A DNA stretch of 64,000 nucleotides from Halomarina oriensis (GTDB lineage Archaea > Halobacteriota > Halobacteria > Halobacteriales > Haloarculaceae), in contig NZ_WSZK01000012.1 of assembly GCF_009791395.1 (NCBI RefSeq), forward strand, positions 1-64,000, given 5' to 3'. Made by a program: the position numbers and the translations under genes. Positions 1-9,332 of the stretch are shown piece by piece; positions within the stretch are counted from its first letter, which is position 1; the number at the start of each line of letters is the position of its first letter. The notes beneath the pieces were generated by a model. It was not told the origin of the DNA. It searched no databases and saw only the letters and a list, made by a program, of their open reading frames with translations.

Positions 1-2036
1 ACGGTGCGGACGATGGAGACGACGGAGACGACGGGATGGACGACGGAGAGGATGGACTCTCGCTCGTCACCGTTCAGATCGAGTGCGGTTCCGACGGTGC
101 GACGGTCACCCTCACGAACCCGAACGACCAGGCAGTCACCGTCGAACTCAGTGGTGACGGCTCCGGGTCGCGGACCATCGAGGCTGGCGAGAGCCTGACG
201 CTCGACGGCGTCTCCGACGGCCGGTACACCGTTGCCACCGTCATCGACGGCGAGACGCTCGGTACGCAGAGTCGAACGGTCGACTGTGTGGACGACGACG
301 CAGGTGACGGGAACGACTCCGACGACGGCGACCTGCTGGAAGTCGACGTCGACGTCACCTGTGACGACGCTGGCGCGACGGTGACGGTCACCAACGAGAA
401 CGACGTGACCGTCACCGCCGACGTCGGTGGACGAATCGTGACGCTCGCCCCCGGTGAGAACGTCTCCTACGACGGCGTGCAGAACGGCGAGTTCGACGTC
501 ACGACGGTCGTAGACGACGAAGCGGTCGGAACCCAGACGGTCGTCGTCGACTGCCCGGACGACGGTGCGCCCGGTGACGGCAACGACTCGGACGACGGCA
601 CCGACGACGGTGACGTCGTCCAGATCACCGCCGAAGCCACGTGTACGGCCGACGGCGGAGACGTGACGCTCTCGAACACGAACGACGCGAACGTGACGGT
701 CGAGGTCAGCGGCGACGCGAATCGCACGCTGACGTTCGACGCCGGTGAGAACCGGACCTTCAGCGGTCTCGGTGACGGCGAGTACACCCTGACGACCGTC
801 GTCGGCGGCGAGGTCGTCGGCACGCAGACCATCGTGGTCGACTGTGCGGACGACGGTGCGCCCGGTGACGGCGACGACGGCGCGAACGTCACCGTCGACT
901 GTACGGAGTTCCTCGTCGAGACCGACCTGGAGAACGTCACCGCCGAAGTCGACGTGCTCGACCTCGGCACGAACGAGACGCGGACGCTCACCGTCCAGTT
1001 GAACGGTACGACGAACGTCTCCCTCGGTGAACTCGACGGCATCGCCGACATCGGTGTCGACGCGGCACTCATCGAGGAGATCCGTGTCCTCGACGACGAC
1101 GGCGACGTTCTCGCGGTCGACAGCAACGACGATCTGAGCGTCTGTATCGAACTGCTCGGCATCGACATCGCCGACATCGACACCGACCTCGCACTCGACC
1201 TCGGTCTGCTGGAGAACCTCCAGAACGGCACCTCGGACGACGAACTGGCGACGTTGACCGCGGAGTTGAACAACACGCAGTTGAGCCTGCTCGACGGCGC
1301 TATCGAGGCCGGTGACGTCGACCAGACCGACCTCTCGCTGGTCGTCGACGGCCTGGACGACGGGTCACTCGACGCCGACGAACTGACCGACGCGCTCCTG
1401 AGCGGGAACGTCGGGGATGCACTCGACGACCTGCTCGGTGGCGACGACGGCACGGACGACTTCGCAAACGTCACGACCGACTGTACGGAGTTCCTCGTCG
1501 AGACGAACCTGGAGAACGTCACGGTCGAACTCGACCTGCTCCGTCTCAGCGACGACCAGAGCAGGACCATCACCGCGGAGGTCGACGGGAACACGACCGT
1601 CTCCCTCGGTGACCTCGACCAGTTGGCTGGCGTGAACCTCGATACGGTCCTCATCGAGGAGGTCCGTGTCCTCGACGAGAACGGCACGGTAGTCGACGTA
1701 GCGAGCAACGACGACCTGAGCGTCTGTATCGAACTGCTCGGCATCGACATCGCCGACATCGACACCGACCTCGCACTCGACCTCGGTCTGCTGACCGACC
1801 TGCAGGACGGGACGAACGACTCCGAACTGGCGACGTTGACCGCGGAGTTGAACAACACACAGTTGAGCCTGCTCGACGGCGCTATCGAGGCCGGTGACGT
1901 CACGGACGAGGAACTGTCGCTGGTCGTCGACGGCCTGGACGACGGGTCGCTCGACGCCGACGAACTGACCGACGCACTCCTGAGCGGGAACGTCGGGGAT
2001 GCACTCGACGACCTGCTCGGAGGGCTGCTGCCGTAA
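1..2036 (+). CDS. Large acidic repeat protein, probably secreted (5' end missing)
   Basis: The frame is open to the left window edge, so the N-terminus and any signal peptide lie outside. The visible part begins in an Asp/Gly-rich linker. It continues with three beta-rich modules of about 75 residues. Each starts near a Cys, holds a VTLTN(E/P)ND-like strand and closes with a T(I/V)VVDC-like strand, and Asp/Gly linkers separate them. Two near-identical modules of about 185 residues follow (starting near TVDCTEFLVET and TTDCTEFLVET), each ending LLSGNVGDALDDLLGG. There are many NxT/NxS sites and almost no Lys, which fits an extracellular haloarchaeal protein. No C-terminal membrane anchor is visible; it ends LLGGLLP. 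Function unknown; an adhesin or surface role is inference. Confidence 0.75.
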   Translation, partial: GADDGDDGDDGMDDGEDGLSLVTVQIECGSDGATVTLTNPNDQAVTVELSGDGSGSRTIEAGESLTLDGVSDGRYTVATVIDGETLGTQSRTVDCVDDDAGDGNDSDDGDLLEVDVDVTCDDAGATVTVTNENDVTVTADVGGRIVTLAPGENVSYDGVQNGEFDVTTVVDDEAVGTQTVVVDCPDDGAPGDGNDSDDGTDDGDVVQITAEATCTADGGDVTLSNTNDANVTVEVSGDANRTLTFDAGENRTFSGLGDGEYTLTTVVGGEVVGTQTIVVDCADDGAPGDGDDGANVTVDCTEFLVETDLENVTAEVDVLDLGTNETRTLTVQLNGTTNVSLGELDGIADIGVDAALIEEIRVLDDDGDVLAVDSNDDLSVCIELLGIDIADIDTDLALDLGLLENLQNGTSDDELATLTAELNNTQLSLLDGAIEAGDVDQTDLSLVVDGLDDGSLDADELTDALLSGNVGDALDDLLGGDDGTDDFANVTTDCTEFLVETNLENVTVELDLLRLSDDQSRTITAEVDGNTTVSLGDLDQLAGVNLDTVLIEEVRVLDENGTVVDVASNDDLSVCIELLGIDIADIDTDLALDLGLLTDLQDGTNDSELATLTAELNNTQLSLLDGAIEAGDVTDEELSLVVDGLDDGSLDADELTDALLSGNVGDALDDLLGGLLP

Positions 2037-2057
2037 GGCGGCCCCTCTCTGGTCGTG

Positions 2058-2177
2058 ATGCCACTCGAACTACTGCTGCTCGCGGTGTTGCTCGGCGGAG
2101 TCGGCGTCGGGTGGGCCGCAGGGTTCGCGGCTGGGTGGTTCGTCGGTGACGACGACCCACGCGGCTGGAACCGCTGA
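2058..2177 (+). CDS. Small single-span membrane protein, 39 aa
   Basis: This ATG ORF begins 21 bases after the repeat-protein stop. It encodes about 25 hydrophobic residues (LLLLAVLLGGVGVG onward) and then a short acidic/basic tail, DDDPRGWNR. Topology suggests one membrane helix. No family is recognised. It could be translated with the upstream gene. The call rests only on hydrophobic pattern, spacing and codon use. Confidence 0.45.
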   Translation: MPLELLLLAVLLGGVGVGWAAGFAAGWFVGDDDPRGWNR

Positions 2178-2372
2178 CCGGCCCGCCGGATTCGCGGCCG
2201 ACTCACCCGAGACGTCTTTCGTGTGACGATCCACCGAGGAGTGGCGACGACGCCGACCTCGCGCTGGAACTCGGTCACGGAGGGCGACCCTCCGGCAGAC
2301 ACCGGGTGTCCCCCGGCGCGAGTCGCCGAACGCGAGACGTTATTGCGACGTAGGCAATTGGTAAGACCTGAC

Positions 2373-3089
2373 ATGGGCGAGGGTGCACCCGCTGGGAACG
2401 GCAGTCGCCTCACACTCGACATCTGGCACCCGGACTGCTGGACGCTGGAGGTGACCGAGCAGGTACCGGCGGGACTGTTCGGCCACGGCGTCCACCACGT
2501 CGACGGGCGGGCACAGGGACGGTTCACCGCCTACGCCGACACGACGACCGACCTCGACACGCTCGTCGAGGCCATCGCCACCTCCCCACTCACCGACTCG
2601 GTCTGGAGTGTCGCCCAGCCTCGGACCGTCGACGACGAGACGCTCGCACCCGGGAGCGCCACGCAGGGTCTCGTCGTCACGTACGACCTCGAGAACAGCA
2701 TCAACGACGCCCTCGTCTCGCGGGGGTTCATCCCCGACGAACCGGTTCGGATGGTCGGCGGCCGGGAGTACTGGACCGTCCTCGTCGACAAGGACCGGGA
2801 CGCCGTCCAGACGGCACTCGCGGAGATACGCGAGGAGAAAGACGCCGACGTCCGTGTCGGGACCATCGCCTCCGTCGGCGAGGGTCTCGGGAGCGGCGTC
2901 TTCGCACTCGACGACCTCTCGGAACGACAGCGCGAGGTCATCGACCTCGCCCGCAGAGAGGGGTACTACTCCTGGCCTCGGGAGACCTCCGCGGCGGACC
3001 TCGCGGAGACGCTCGACATCTCGAAGCCGACGCTCCTCGAACACCTCCGGAAGGCCGAAGCGAAGCTCCTCGGCGACGATTCACGTTGA
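2373..3089 (+). CDS. Bacterioopsin-activator-type HTH_10 transcriptional regulator
   Basis: 238 aa from the ATG at 2373; upstream in-frame codons look non-coding. The C-terminal ~50 residues match the HTH_10 (Bat-type) domain: LSERQREVIDLARREGYY, then a PRET segment, then LAETLDISKPTLLEHLRKAE, the recognition helix. The N-terminal ~180 residues form the usual haloarchaeal sensor/ligand half (WHPDCWTLEVTE start), with no obvious cofactor motif. Likely a DNA-binding regulator with an unknown signal. A second HTH_10 protein lies at 52541-53221. Standing alone, it gives no clue to its target genes. Confidence 0.85.
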   Translation: MGEGAPAGNGSRLTLDIWHPDCWTLEVTEQVPAGLFGHGVHHVDGRAQGRFTAYADTTTDLDTLVEAIATSPLTDSVWSVAQPRTVDDETLAPGSATQGLVVTYDLENSINDALVSRGFIPDEPVRMVGGREYWTVLVDKDRDAVQTALAEIREEKDADVRVGTIASVGEGLGSGVFALDDLSERQREVIDLARREGYYSWPRETSAADLAETLDISKPTLLEHLRKAEAKLLGDDSR

Positions 3090-3167
3090 GTCGTATCTGA
3101 CCCGACGTCGACGACCCAACCATGCTAGGCAGGGGAGTTAACAGTCAGTACTGGGTCATGGTAGCAC

Positions 3168-4637
3168 ATGTCGCCACAGTCGACAGAGAACAGTCTCAGC
3201 CGGAGTATGGGGCCGATGGGGGCGATGGCCACCGTCGTCGCGGGGACGCTCGGAGCGGGGTTGTTCGTCACGCTCGGAACCGCCAGCAGCACGACCGGGC
3301 CGAGCGTCATCCTGGTCGTCGCCATCTCGGGGCTGCTGGCGATGGCTATCGCCACGAACTACAGCTGGATCGCCACTATCTTCCCGGGTGCGGCGGGGTC
3401 GTACACGTACATCTCACGGACGTTCGACTCGCGGTTACCGGGGTTCGTCGTCACGTGGTCGAAGTGGCTCGGGTACATGGCGGCGTGTGCCACTCTCGCC
3501 ATCGGGTTCGGCACGTACCTCAACGTCTTCTACCCCGGTGTCGACGCCACCGTCGCCGGTTTCGTCCTGTTGACCGTCCTCTTTCTCGTCAACCTCGTCG
3601 GGACGAAGGGGTACAGCGTCTCCCAGAACGTCATCTTCGGCTTCCTCATCCTCTCGATTCTCGTCCTCGTGATTCCGGGTCTGTTCTCCATCGACGCCGC
3701 CAACTACCAACCGTTCTTCACGGGCGGGTTCGACGGGTTCGTCGCCGCGGCCGTCCCGCTGTTCTACGCCTACATCGGTATCGCCGTCGCCGCCCAGATG
3801 GGCGCGGAGGTGAAGAACCCCGGTCGGAACCTCCCGCTGGCGATGGTCGGCGGGACGGCCGTCCTCATCGTGCTCTACATGCTGACGGCGGCGGTCATCT
3901 ACGGCGTCGTCGGCGACTACACCGTGCTGGCGAACTCCGACCGGCCGCTGGCGACGGCCGCGGAGGTGTTCCTCGGCGACGTCGGCACCGGTATCGTCGC
4001 GTTCGGCGGACTGCTCGCTACCGCCTCCAGCGTCCACGCGGTGATGGCGGCGGGCATCAAGATGCCCTACTCGTGGTCGTGGGACCGGGTGTTCCCCCAG
4101 TTCTTCTCGTCGGTCAGCAGTCGGTTCCGGACGCCACACTGGTCGCTGCTGACGCTGTGGGGTGTCTCCTCGTTCCTGACGTTCTGGTCGGGTGGACTGG
4201 AGGGGGCGCTCGCCATCGCCACGTTCAGCTACCTCATCGCGTACTTCACGGTCTCGATTACAGCAGGGTGGGTCTACGCGAGACGGGCGGATATCGCCTC
4301 ACGGGCCGCCTTCCAGCCGGGAGCGTGGTTCTACGTCTCCGTGGTCGTCGCCGTCGTCGGGTCGGGCGGACTGCTCACCCAGGCCGCGAACTGGACGGCG
4401 CTGTTCACCGGGGAGTTCGGCGCGCTCTCGACGCTCGCCATCTACGTCCCGTGGCTGGCCGTCGGTCTCGTCGTCTTCGCCGTCTACTGGTATCTCGGCG
4501 ACCGGGCGGGGACCGACGTCGGAGCCATCCTCGACACGCTCCCCGGCGTCCCCAGCGACGAGTGGGACCCGAACATCCGGGAGACCGACCCGGACCCGAG
4601 CGACGACCCCACGCCGAGTCCGGGGGCGGGTGACTGA
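3168..4637 (+). CDS. APC-superfamily amino-acid permease
   Basis: 489 aa with about a dozen hydrophobic segments. It has the APC signature in helix 1 (AGTLGAGLFVTLGTASSTTGPS) and the YTYISRTF segment after helix 2. It belongs to the amino acid-polyamine-organocation transporters in the cytoplasmic membrane. The hydrophilic C-terminus is Asp/Pro-rich (DPDPSDDPTPSP). The stop lies one base before the ATG of an M20 peptidase, so the pair is almost certainly one transcript. Uptake of an amino acid or derivative that the peptidase then hydrolyses is a reasonable inference; the substrate cannot be read from sequence. Confidence 0.88.
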   Translation: MSPQSTENSLSRSMGPMGAMATVVAGTLGAGLFVTLGTASSTTGPSVILVVAISGLLAMAIATNYSWIATIFPGAAGSYTYISRTFDSRLPGFVVTWSKWLGYMAACATLAIGFGTYLNVFYPGVDATVAGFVLLTVLFLVNLVGTKGYSVSQNVIFGFLILSILVLVIPGLFSIDAANYQPFFTGGFDGFVAAAVPLFYAYIGIAVAAQMGAEVKNPGRNLPLAMVGGTAVLIVLYMLTAAVIYGVVGDYTVLANSDRPLATAAEVFLGDVGTGIVAFGGLLATASSVHAVMAAGIKMPYSWSWDRVFPQFFSSVSSRFRTPHWSLLTLWGVSSFLTFWSGGLEGALAIATFSYLIAYFTVSITAGWVYARRADIASRAAFQPGAWFYVSVVVAVVGSGGLLTQAANWTALFTGEFGALSTLAIYVPWLAVGLVVFAVYWYLGDRAGTDVGAILDTLPGVPSDEWDPNIRETDPDPSDDPTPSPGAGD

Positions 4638-4638
4638 G

Positions 4639-5850
4639 ATGAGTCACCCCCAGTCCGTCGCCGACACCGTCGACGACGAGGCGACTATCGACCTGCTCCA
4701 GCAGTTGGTGCGGATTCGCAGTCCGTACTTCGAGGAGGAGGAGATAACCGCGTTCGTCCACGACTGGCTGGACGAACGCGGCCTCGACCCGGAGTACCAC
4801 CACGTCTCGGAACCCGACATCACGGGCTTCGAGGGCGACAACGTCGTCGCGCGACTGGAGGGGAGCGCCCCCGACGCGCCGACGCTCCTGCTGAACGCTC
4901 ACGTGGACACGGTGAAGATCGTCGACGCGTGGGAGGAAGACCCCTGTTCGGGGCGCATCGAGGACGGCAAACTGTACGGGCAGGGTGCCTGTGACATGAA
5001 AGGCGGCCTCGCGGGCATCATGGTCGCCTTCGAGGCGCTCGCGGAGGTGGACCTCGCGGGCGACGTGCTGTTCACGGCCGTCGTTGACGAGGAGGGACCG
5101 TACGGACTCGGGGCCGACGCGCTCATCCGCGATGGCTACACCGACGACTGTGACGCCGCCATCGTCACCGAACCCGGTCCCATCCTCTGTCAGTCCGACG
5201 TCTCGAACCCGGCGCTCGTCCTCGGCGCTCGCGGTCGATACCTCTACGACGTCGCGGTGACGGGCCACGCCGCCCACGGCTCACAGCCACACAAAGGTGT
5301 CAACGCCGTCGTCGACGCGGGCCGCGTCGCCGCAGCGCTCGACGAACTCGACGTGGACTCCCACCCGGACCTCGGCGACGGGTCGGTCTGCCCGCTGAAG
5401 ATAGACGGTGGGAGTCAGACGCTCTCCGTTCCGGAGTCGGCCCGACTGCTGGCCGACCGGCACGTCGTCCCCGGTGAGACCAAGGAGGTAGTCCGCGAAC
5501 AGGCCGAAGCCGCCGTCGCCGCACTGGACCTCGACAGCGAGGTGGACGTCGGCTTCCGCGAGGCTCCCGCCGCCGACATCTACTACGGCCCGTACGTCAC
5601 CGACGAGGACCACCCGCTGGTCCGGTCGCTCGACGGCGCGACTCACGAGGTGGCGGGGAAGGCCCCCGAAACCGGCTACTTCTCTAGCGTCGGTGACTTC
5701 AACTACTTCGGCGACCGGGCCGACCTCCCGACGGTCATCGTGGGGCCGGACGGCGAGAACATCCACGGCGCGGGCGAGTTCGTCTACACCGACGAGGTGG
5801 TCGAGGTGGCCCGCATCGTGGCGGCAGGCGCGGCGTCGTACCTCGGCTGA
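4639..5850 (+). CDS. M20-family metallopeptidase/deacylase (ArgE/DapE type)
   Basis: 403 aa. The ATG sits one base after the permease stop. M20 metal and catalytic residues are visible: H88-x-D90 in LLNAHVDTVKI, bridging D119 in GQGACDMKGG, and the E151-E152 pair in VVDEEGPYG. A Glu in IVTEPGP and a late His in GENIHGAGE complete the site. The lid-domain motif GHAAHGSQPHKGVNAV is present. The enzyme is cytosolic, with two Zn or Co ions cleaving an amide. ArgE, DapE and carboxypeptidase-like members share these motifs, so the substrate is open. Linkage to the permease favours degradation of an imported acyl-amino acid or peptide. Confidence 0.88.
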   Translation: MSHPQSVADTVDDEATIDLLQQLVRIRSPYFEEEEITAFVHDWLDERGLDPEYHHVSEPDITGFEGDNVVARLEGSAPDAPTLLLNAHVDTVKIVDAWEEDPCSGRIEDGKLYGQGACDMKGGLAGIMVAFEALAEVDLAGDVLFTAVVDEEGPYGLGADALIRDGYTDDCDAAIVTEPGPILCQSDVSNPALVLGARGRYLYDVAVTGHAAHGSQPHKGVNAVVDAGRVAAALDELDVDSHPDLGDGSVCPLKIDGGSQTLSVPESARLLADRHVVPGETKEVVREQAEAAVAALDLDSEVDVGFREAPAADIYYGPYVTDEDHPLVRSLDGATHEVAGKAPETGYFSSVGDFNYFGDRADLPTVIVGPDGENIHGAGEFVYTDEVVEVARIVAAGAASYLG

Positions 5851-5872
5851 GCGACCCGACGACGCGGTCGTC

Positions 5873-6232
5873 TCAGTCGTCCTCTTCCTCGCCGATGTCG
5901 AACGTCTCGATGACCTTCAGCGGGACCTTCCGCAGTGCGCCGCCAATCTCGCTCTTGGCGATGCGCTGGGCGTGCTGTTCACCCTCGGCGTTGAACACCT
6001 TCATCTCCAGCAGGAGGCCGACGAGCGCGGTGTCGGCGGCGATGAACGCCGAGTCGAACGCCTCACCGCAGGCCGGACAGGGCGTCCCCCCGACCTCGAC
6101 CTCGACGTAGTCCATCTCCTTCTGATTCAAGCGCTTGCCGGCCTCGCTGACGGCGACACCGATGGCGTCGTCGATACCGTCGACGTCACGAACCAGCCAG
6201 GCGGCCTCCATGGCGACCAGATAGTTGCTCAT
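5873..6232 (-). CDS. DUF555 (UPF0212) protein with CxxC
   Basis: 119 aa from the ATG at 6232; a GTG two codons upstream is possible. It contains the family core with a CPAC knuckle (C52, C55), the FIAADTALVGLLLEMKVFN segment and an acidic tail. DUF555 proteins are small conserved euryarchaeal proteins of unknown function, possibly metal-binding. A divergent paralog lies at 49909-50358. It converges with the M20 peptidase gene and has no obvious operon partner. Confidence 0.85.
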   Translation of the reverse strand: MSNYLVAMEAAWLVRDVDGIDDAIGVAVSEAGKRLNQKEMDYVEVEVGGTPCPACGEAFDSAFIAADTALVGLLLEMKVFNAEGEQHAQRIAKSEIGGALRKVPLKVIETFDIGEEEDD

Positions 6233-6491
6233 ACCCACCGCTTCGTGGCGACACGTTCAGGCCTTCCGGTTCGGTGCGCACGTCACCGCGAATCTCTCGA
6301 TAAGTTATGGGGAACGCTCGCCTCACCGTACCGCCGCTTACCCACGACGCCGAACCGATATCAGGTCACGTTGTCCCCGACGCGCCTCCAGTTGAATCGC
6401 GTTACTGCGACACTGTCCTCCCTGTGACGACCGAATTCGTAGCCACAAAGGGTTTGTAACCCGAGGAGTTCTGCGGTGAGTGAGGACACCG

Positions 6492-6665
6492 ATGATACAC
6501 CGCTTTCGGTCCCTGCTGCTGTTCGCCCTGTACCAGCTCTGCCTCCTGACCGGCATCCTCCTGATGCCGGTGGCGATGGTCGCGAGTCGGGTCGGCCTCC
6601 CGTTCCCGTTCCACCGGGTGGTGGCACGGGTGAGTGCCGCCTACGACCGCACGAGGGGCCAGTGA
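6492..6665 (+). CDS. Small conserved haloarchaeal membrane protein, 57 aa
   Basis: The ATG at 6492 gives MIHRFRSLLLFALYQ, then a hydrophobic helix LLTGILLMPVAMVASRVGL and a basic amphipathic tail (HRVVARVSAAYDRTRG). It looks like one membrane helix with a positive cytoplasmic end. I recall similar short proteins in other haloarchaea but know no function. No partner gene is close. Confidence 0.6.
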   Translation: MIHRFRSLLLFALYQLCLLTGILLMPVAMVASRVGLPFPFHRVVARVSAAYDRTRGQ

Positions 6666-6790
6666 CCAGCACCGCCTTCTGAACTCCGAACCTTTCGGTC
6701 GGACGCCGCTCCCCGAGCGACGGCCCTGTCGTCGCTCGGACTCCGGTCGACACCGTCGCTCGACGGTCGAGTCTCGGGACCGAACGCGAA

Positions 6791-7459
6791 TCACTCGTCG
6801 ACGGCGGATGCGGTCTTCGAGGTGCCTTCCGTGCGGAGGGCGACGAGGTCACGCTCCTGTTCGTACTCGACGAGTCCGGCGTCGACGAGTCGGGGGACGT
6901 GGTCGTGGTACAGCGAGAGGTAGACGTCGAGGACGGCGCCGGGGTCGACTTCGACGATGCTGACGTCCTCCTCGTCGGTCGCCACCTCGTCCGCGACGTC
7001 CGGGAGCGATATCTGGTGGTGCTCGTCGAGGAGTCGCAGGACGGCCCGACGCCTGGCGTTCGAGAGGATGTCGAACCCCTCGTCGACACCGTGTGACTCG
7101 CTCCGGTCGACCGCCGAGTGCGCACGCACGCGGTCACAGAACGCCTCGAAGCTAGCCGGTGGGTCGTAGACGATGTCCTCGGCGTCCTCCTCGACGAGTC
7201 CCGCGGCGCTGAGTTTCGGCAGGTGGACGTGGTAGAGCTGGTTCGAGAACCGCTCTCGGGTCGGATGCTCGGCTGCGAACGCACCGACGAGACGCTCGAA
7301 CGACGTCGTCTCGACGCGAGTGAGGTGGTCGACCAGACGGCGGCGGCGCTCGTCCGCGAGGACGGCGTAGAACTTGTCGAGCACCGAACTGGAGGGAGAG
7401 ACACCCTCGGAAGGGGTGACGAGAGCGAGCACGTCGATGGAGTGGATGTCGGACGTCAT
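6791..7459 (-). CDS. Tandem winged-helix (DUF7344-like) regulator
   Basis: 222 aa from the ATG at 7459 (MTSDIHSIDV); upstream in-frame codons appear non-coding. Two similar winged-helix modules are visible. The first has ADERRRRLVDHL and later YHVHLPKLSAAGLVEED; the second has SNARRRAVLRLLDEHHQ and YHDHVPRLVDAGLVEYEQ. The H(V/D)HxPxLxxAGLxE pattern marks the haloarchaeal DUF7344-type family (name from memory). The role is inferred to be DNA-binding regulation. Single-module relatives occur here at 21370 and 33312. The target is unknown. Confidence 0.75.
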   Translation of the reverse strand: MTSDIHSIDVLALVTPSEGVSPSSSVLDKFYAVLADERRRRLVDHLTRVETTSFERLVGAFAAEHPTRERFSNQLYHVHLPKLSAAGLVEEDAEDIVYDPPASFEAFCDRVRAHSAVDRSESHGVDEGFDILSNARRRAVLRLLDEHHQISLPDVADEVATDEEDVSIVEVDPGAVLDVYLSLYHDHVPRLVDAGLVEYEQERDLVALRTEGTSKTASAVDE

Positions 7460-7625
7460 GGGTTCGTTCCGTCTTTCGTTGGGTCGGTGGATGGCCGAAA
7501 CCACCCGACAGCCCGGGTGCCCGACGCCCGGACCGCCGGCCGTGTCGTTCCGTACCGACACGTTTCGCTCGATACCGTTTGTAAATGATGCCTGCGAGTG
7601 TGGACTTATCACTCTTTCGTCAACG

Positions 7626-8627
7626 TCACGAGAGCGTCAGCCCACGAATCTCGACGGCTGCGTCCCCCTCGGCCACCGTTCCGACGACGTGGGCATCCGC
7701 GACCCGGTCGACGAACCGCTCGGCGTCCGCGGGAGCGAGTGCGGCGACGAACCCCGTCCCCATGTTGAACGTCCGGTGCATCTCCTCGTCGCTCACGCTC
7801 CCCTCGGACTGGACGAACTCGAACACCGGCTGTGGGTCGAACGGGTCGGTCACCTCGTAGCGGTGGTCGCCCATCCGGGTGAGGTTCGTCCACCCGCCGC
7901 CGGTGACGTGGGCGGCGGCGTGTGCGTCACAGTCCCGGAGCGGCCCGAGCAGGTCGGTGTAGATACGCGTCGGTTCGAGGAGGACGCCGCCGACGGTCCG
8001 CTCCTCGTCGAGCGGGAAGGCGTCGGTGTACTCGTGGTTCTCCGTCGCGGCCTGCCGTGCCAGCGTCAGCCCGTTCGAGTGGATTCCGGAGGACGGCACG
8101 CCGACCAGCGCGTCACCCACCTCGGCCTCGCCGGGCAGCAGGTCTCCCTTCTCGGCGAGACCCGCACACGCCCCCGCGAGGTCGAGACCCGTGATGACGT
8201 CCGGGAGCACGGCCGTCTCGCCGCCGACGAGCGTGATGCCCGCTTCGGCCGCCCCCGCGGCGAGGCCCTGCCCCACCTGCTCGGCGGTGGCGTCGTCGGG
8301 CGCGTCGACGGCGAGGTAGTCGACGAACGCGACGGGGTCGACGCCCGCCGCGACGAGGTCGTTGACGTTCATGGCGATGCAGTCGATGCCGATGGTGGAG
8401 TAGTCGCCCAGCGCCTCGGCGACGAGCAGTTTCGAGCCGACGCCGTCCGTGGCGAGCGCGAGGTACCGGTCGCCCAGGTCGACCAGTCCCGCGTAGTCGC
8501 CCGAGGACTCGCCGATAGCGCCGACGAGTGCGGCCGTCGCGGCCTCGCTGTCGGCGATGTCGACGCCGGCCTCGGAGTAGGTCATCCCCTCGTCGTCCCG
8601 CCCGTCGTCCTCGGGTGCGTCGGTCAC
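7626..8627 (-). CDS. purM: Phosphoribosylformylglycinamidine cyclo-ligase
   Basis: Purine biosynthesis: ATP-dependent closure of FGAM to AIR. The chosen GTG start at 8627 gives VTDAPEDDGRDDEGMTYSEAGVD, matching the usual haloarchaeal N-terminus; the ATG at 8585 is an alternative. AIRS motifs are present: LATDGVGSKLLVAEA, GIDCIAMNVNDLVAAG, GGETAVLPDV, the SSGIHSNG segment and the VTGGGWTNL loop. About 333 aa, normal family length. It is transcribed alone; purD lies 8 kb away on the other strand. Confidence 0.95.
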   Translation of the reverse strand: MTDAPEDDGRDDEGMTYSEAGVDIADSEAATAALVGAIGESSGDYAGLVDLGDRYLALATDGVGSKLLVAEALGDYSTIGIDCIAMNVNDLVAAGVDPVAFVDYLAVDAPDDATAEQVGQGLAAGAAEAGITLVGGETAVLPDVITGLDLAGACAGLAEKGDLLPGEAEVGDALVGVPSSGIHSNGLTLARQAATENHEYTDAFPLDEERTVGGVLLEPTRIYTDLLGPLRDCDAHAAAHVTGGGWTNLTRMGDHRYEVTDPFDPQPVFEFVQSEGSVSDEEMHRTFNMGTGFVAALAPADAERFVDRVADAHVVGTVAEGDAAVEIRGLTLS

Positions 8628-8687
8628 GAGCGAGTGGGGGCGGAGGGAACCCAAAAACGAATCGGTCCGGCACCGCGTGGCCGCGGC

Positions 8688-9332
8688 TCAGACGAACAGG
8701 ACGAAGACCACGACGGCCGCGAGGCCCGCACAGACGACGAACGAGAGGGCGAAGACGGGTTTCGACCACGCGAGCACCTTCCGACCGTCGAGGGGGCCGA
8801 ACGGAATCATGTTGAACCCGGCCAGCAGGGCGTTGATGCCGACGCCGAGTACGCCGACGCTCCCGAGCAGACCGCCGGCGAACACCAGCGGGAGGAAGAC
8901 GGCGATGAGCACGACGTTCGTCACGGGACCGGCGAGCGCGATGAGACCGTTCTGCCGGTCGGAGATGGGACGCCCGCCGTGGTAGACCGCACCGGGGGCG
9001 GCGAACAGGAACCCCGCCAGTCCTGCGAAGATGGCCAACGCGAGCATGCTGTAGTCCGCGCGGAACTCCGCGACCTGCCCGAAGCGGATGGCGACGACCT
9101 TGTGTGCGAGTTCGTGGAGCAGGAACCCGACGCCGACGGTGAGCAACGAGAGGACGAACGTCCGGGTGGCCTCTGCGACCGGTAGCCGCCCGTAGAGAAG
9201 CCCCTGGGCCAGCCCGTTGTTCAGGAAGAACGTGAACGCGACGCCGAGTGCCAGCCACGCGACGGCGAGGTCACGCAGTTCGCGGCGACTGAAGCGAATC
9301 CGGTTCGAGGTCGACGCGTACTGGCCGCTCAT
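8688..9332 (-). CDS. M50 (site-2-protease family) membrane metalloprotease
   Basis: 214 aa with about five or six hydrophobic segments. The zinc-binding HELAH motif (H73, E74, H77) and the third-ligand motif NMIPFGPLDGRKV (D182) sit in helices. That places it among intramembrane zinc proteases. The ATG overlaps the stop of the upstream TraB-family gene by four bases (ATGA type), implying translational coupling. Substrates are unknown; regulated cleavage of membrane proteins is the family theme. The short length and absence of a PDZ domain are common for archaeal members. Confidence 0.9.
   Translation of the reverse strand: MSGQYASTSNRIRFSRRELRDLAVAWLALGVAFTFFLNNGLAQGLLYGRLPVAEATRTFVLSLLTVGVGFLLHELAHKVVAIRFGQVAEFRADYSMLALAIFAGLAGFLFAAPGAVYHGGRPISDRQNGLIALAGPVTNVVLIAVFLPLVFAGGLLGSVGVLGVGINALLAGFNMIPFGPLDGRKVLAWSKPVFALSFVVCAGLAAVVVFVLFV

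Noticed and set aside
467-2527. Long reverse-strand Ser/Arg-rich ORF
   Set aside because: Shadow of the forward repeat protein; composition is a by-product of GAC/GAC-rich codons on the opposite strand.
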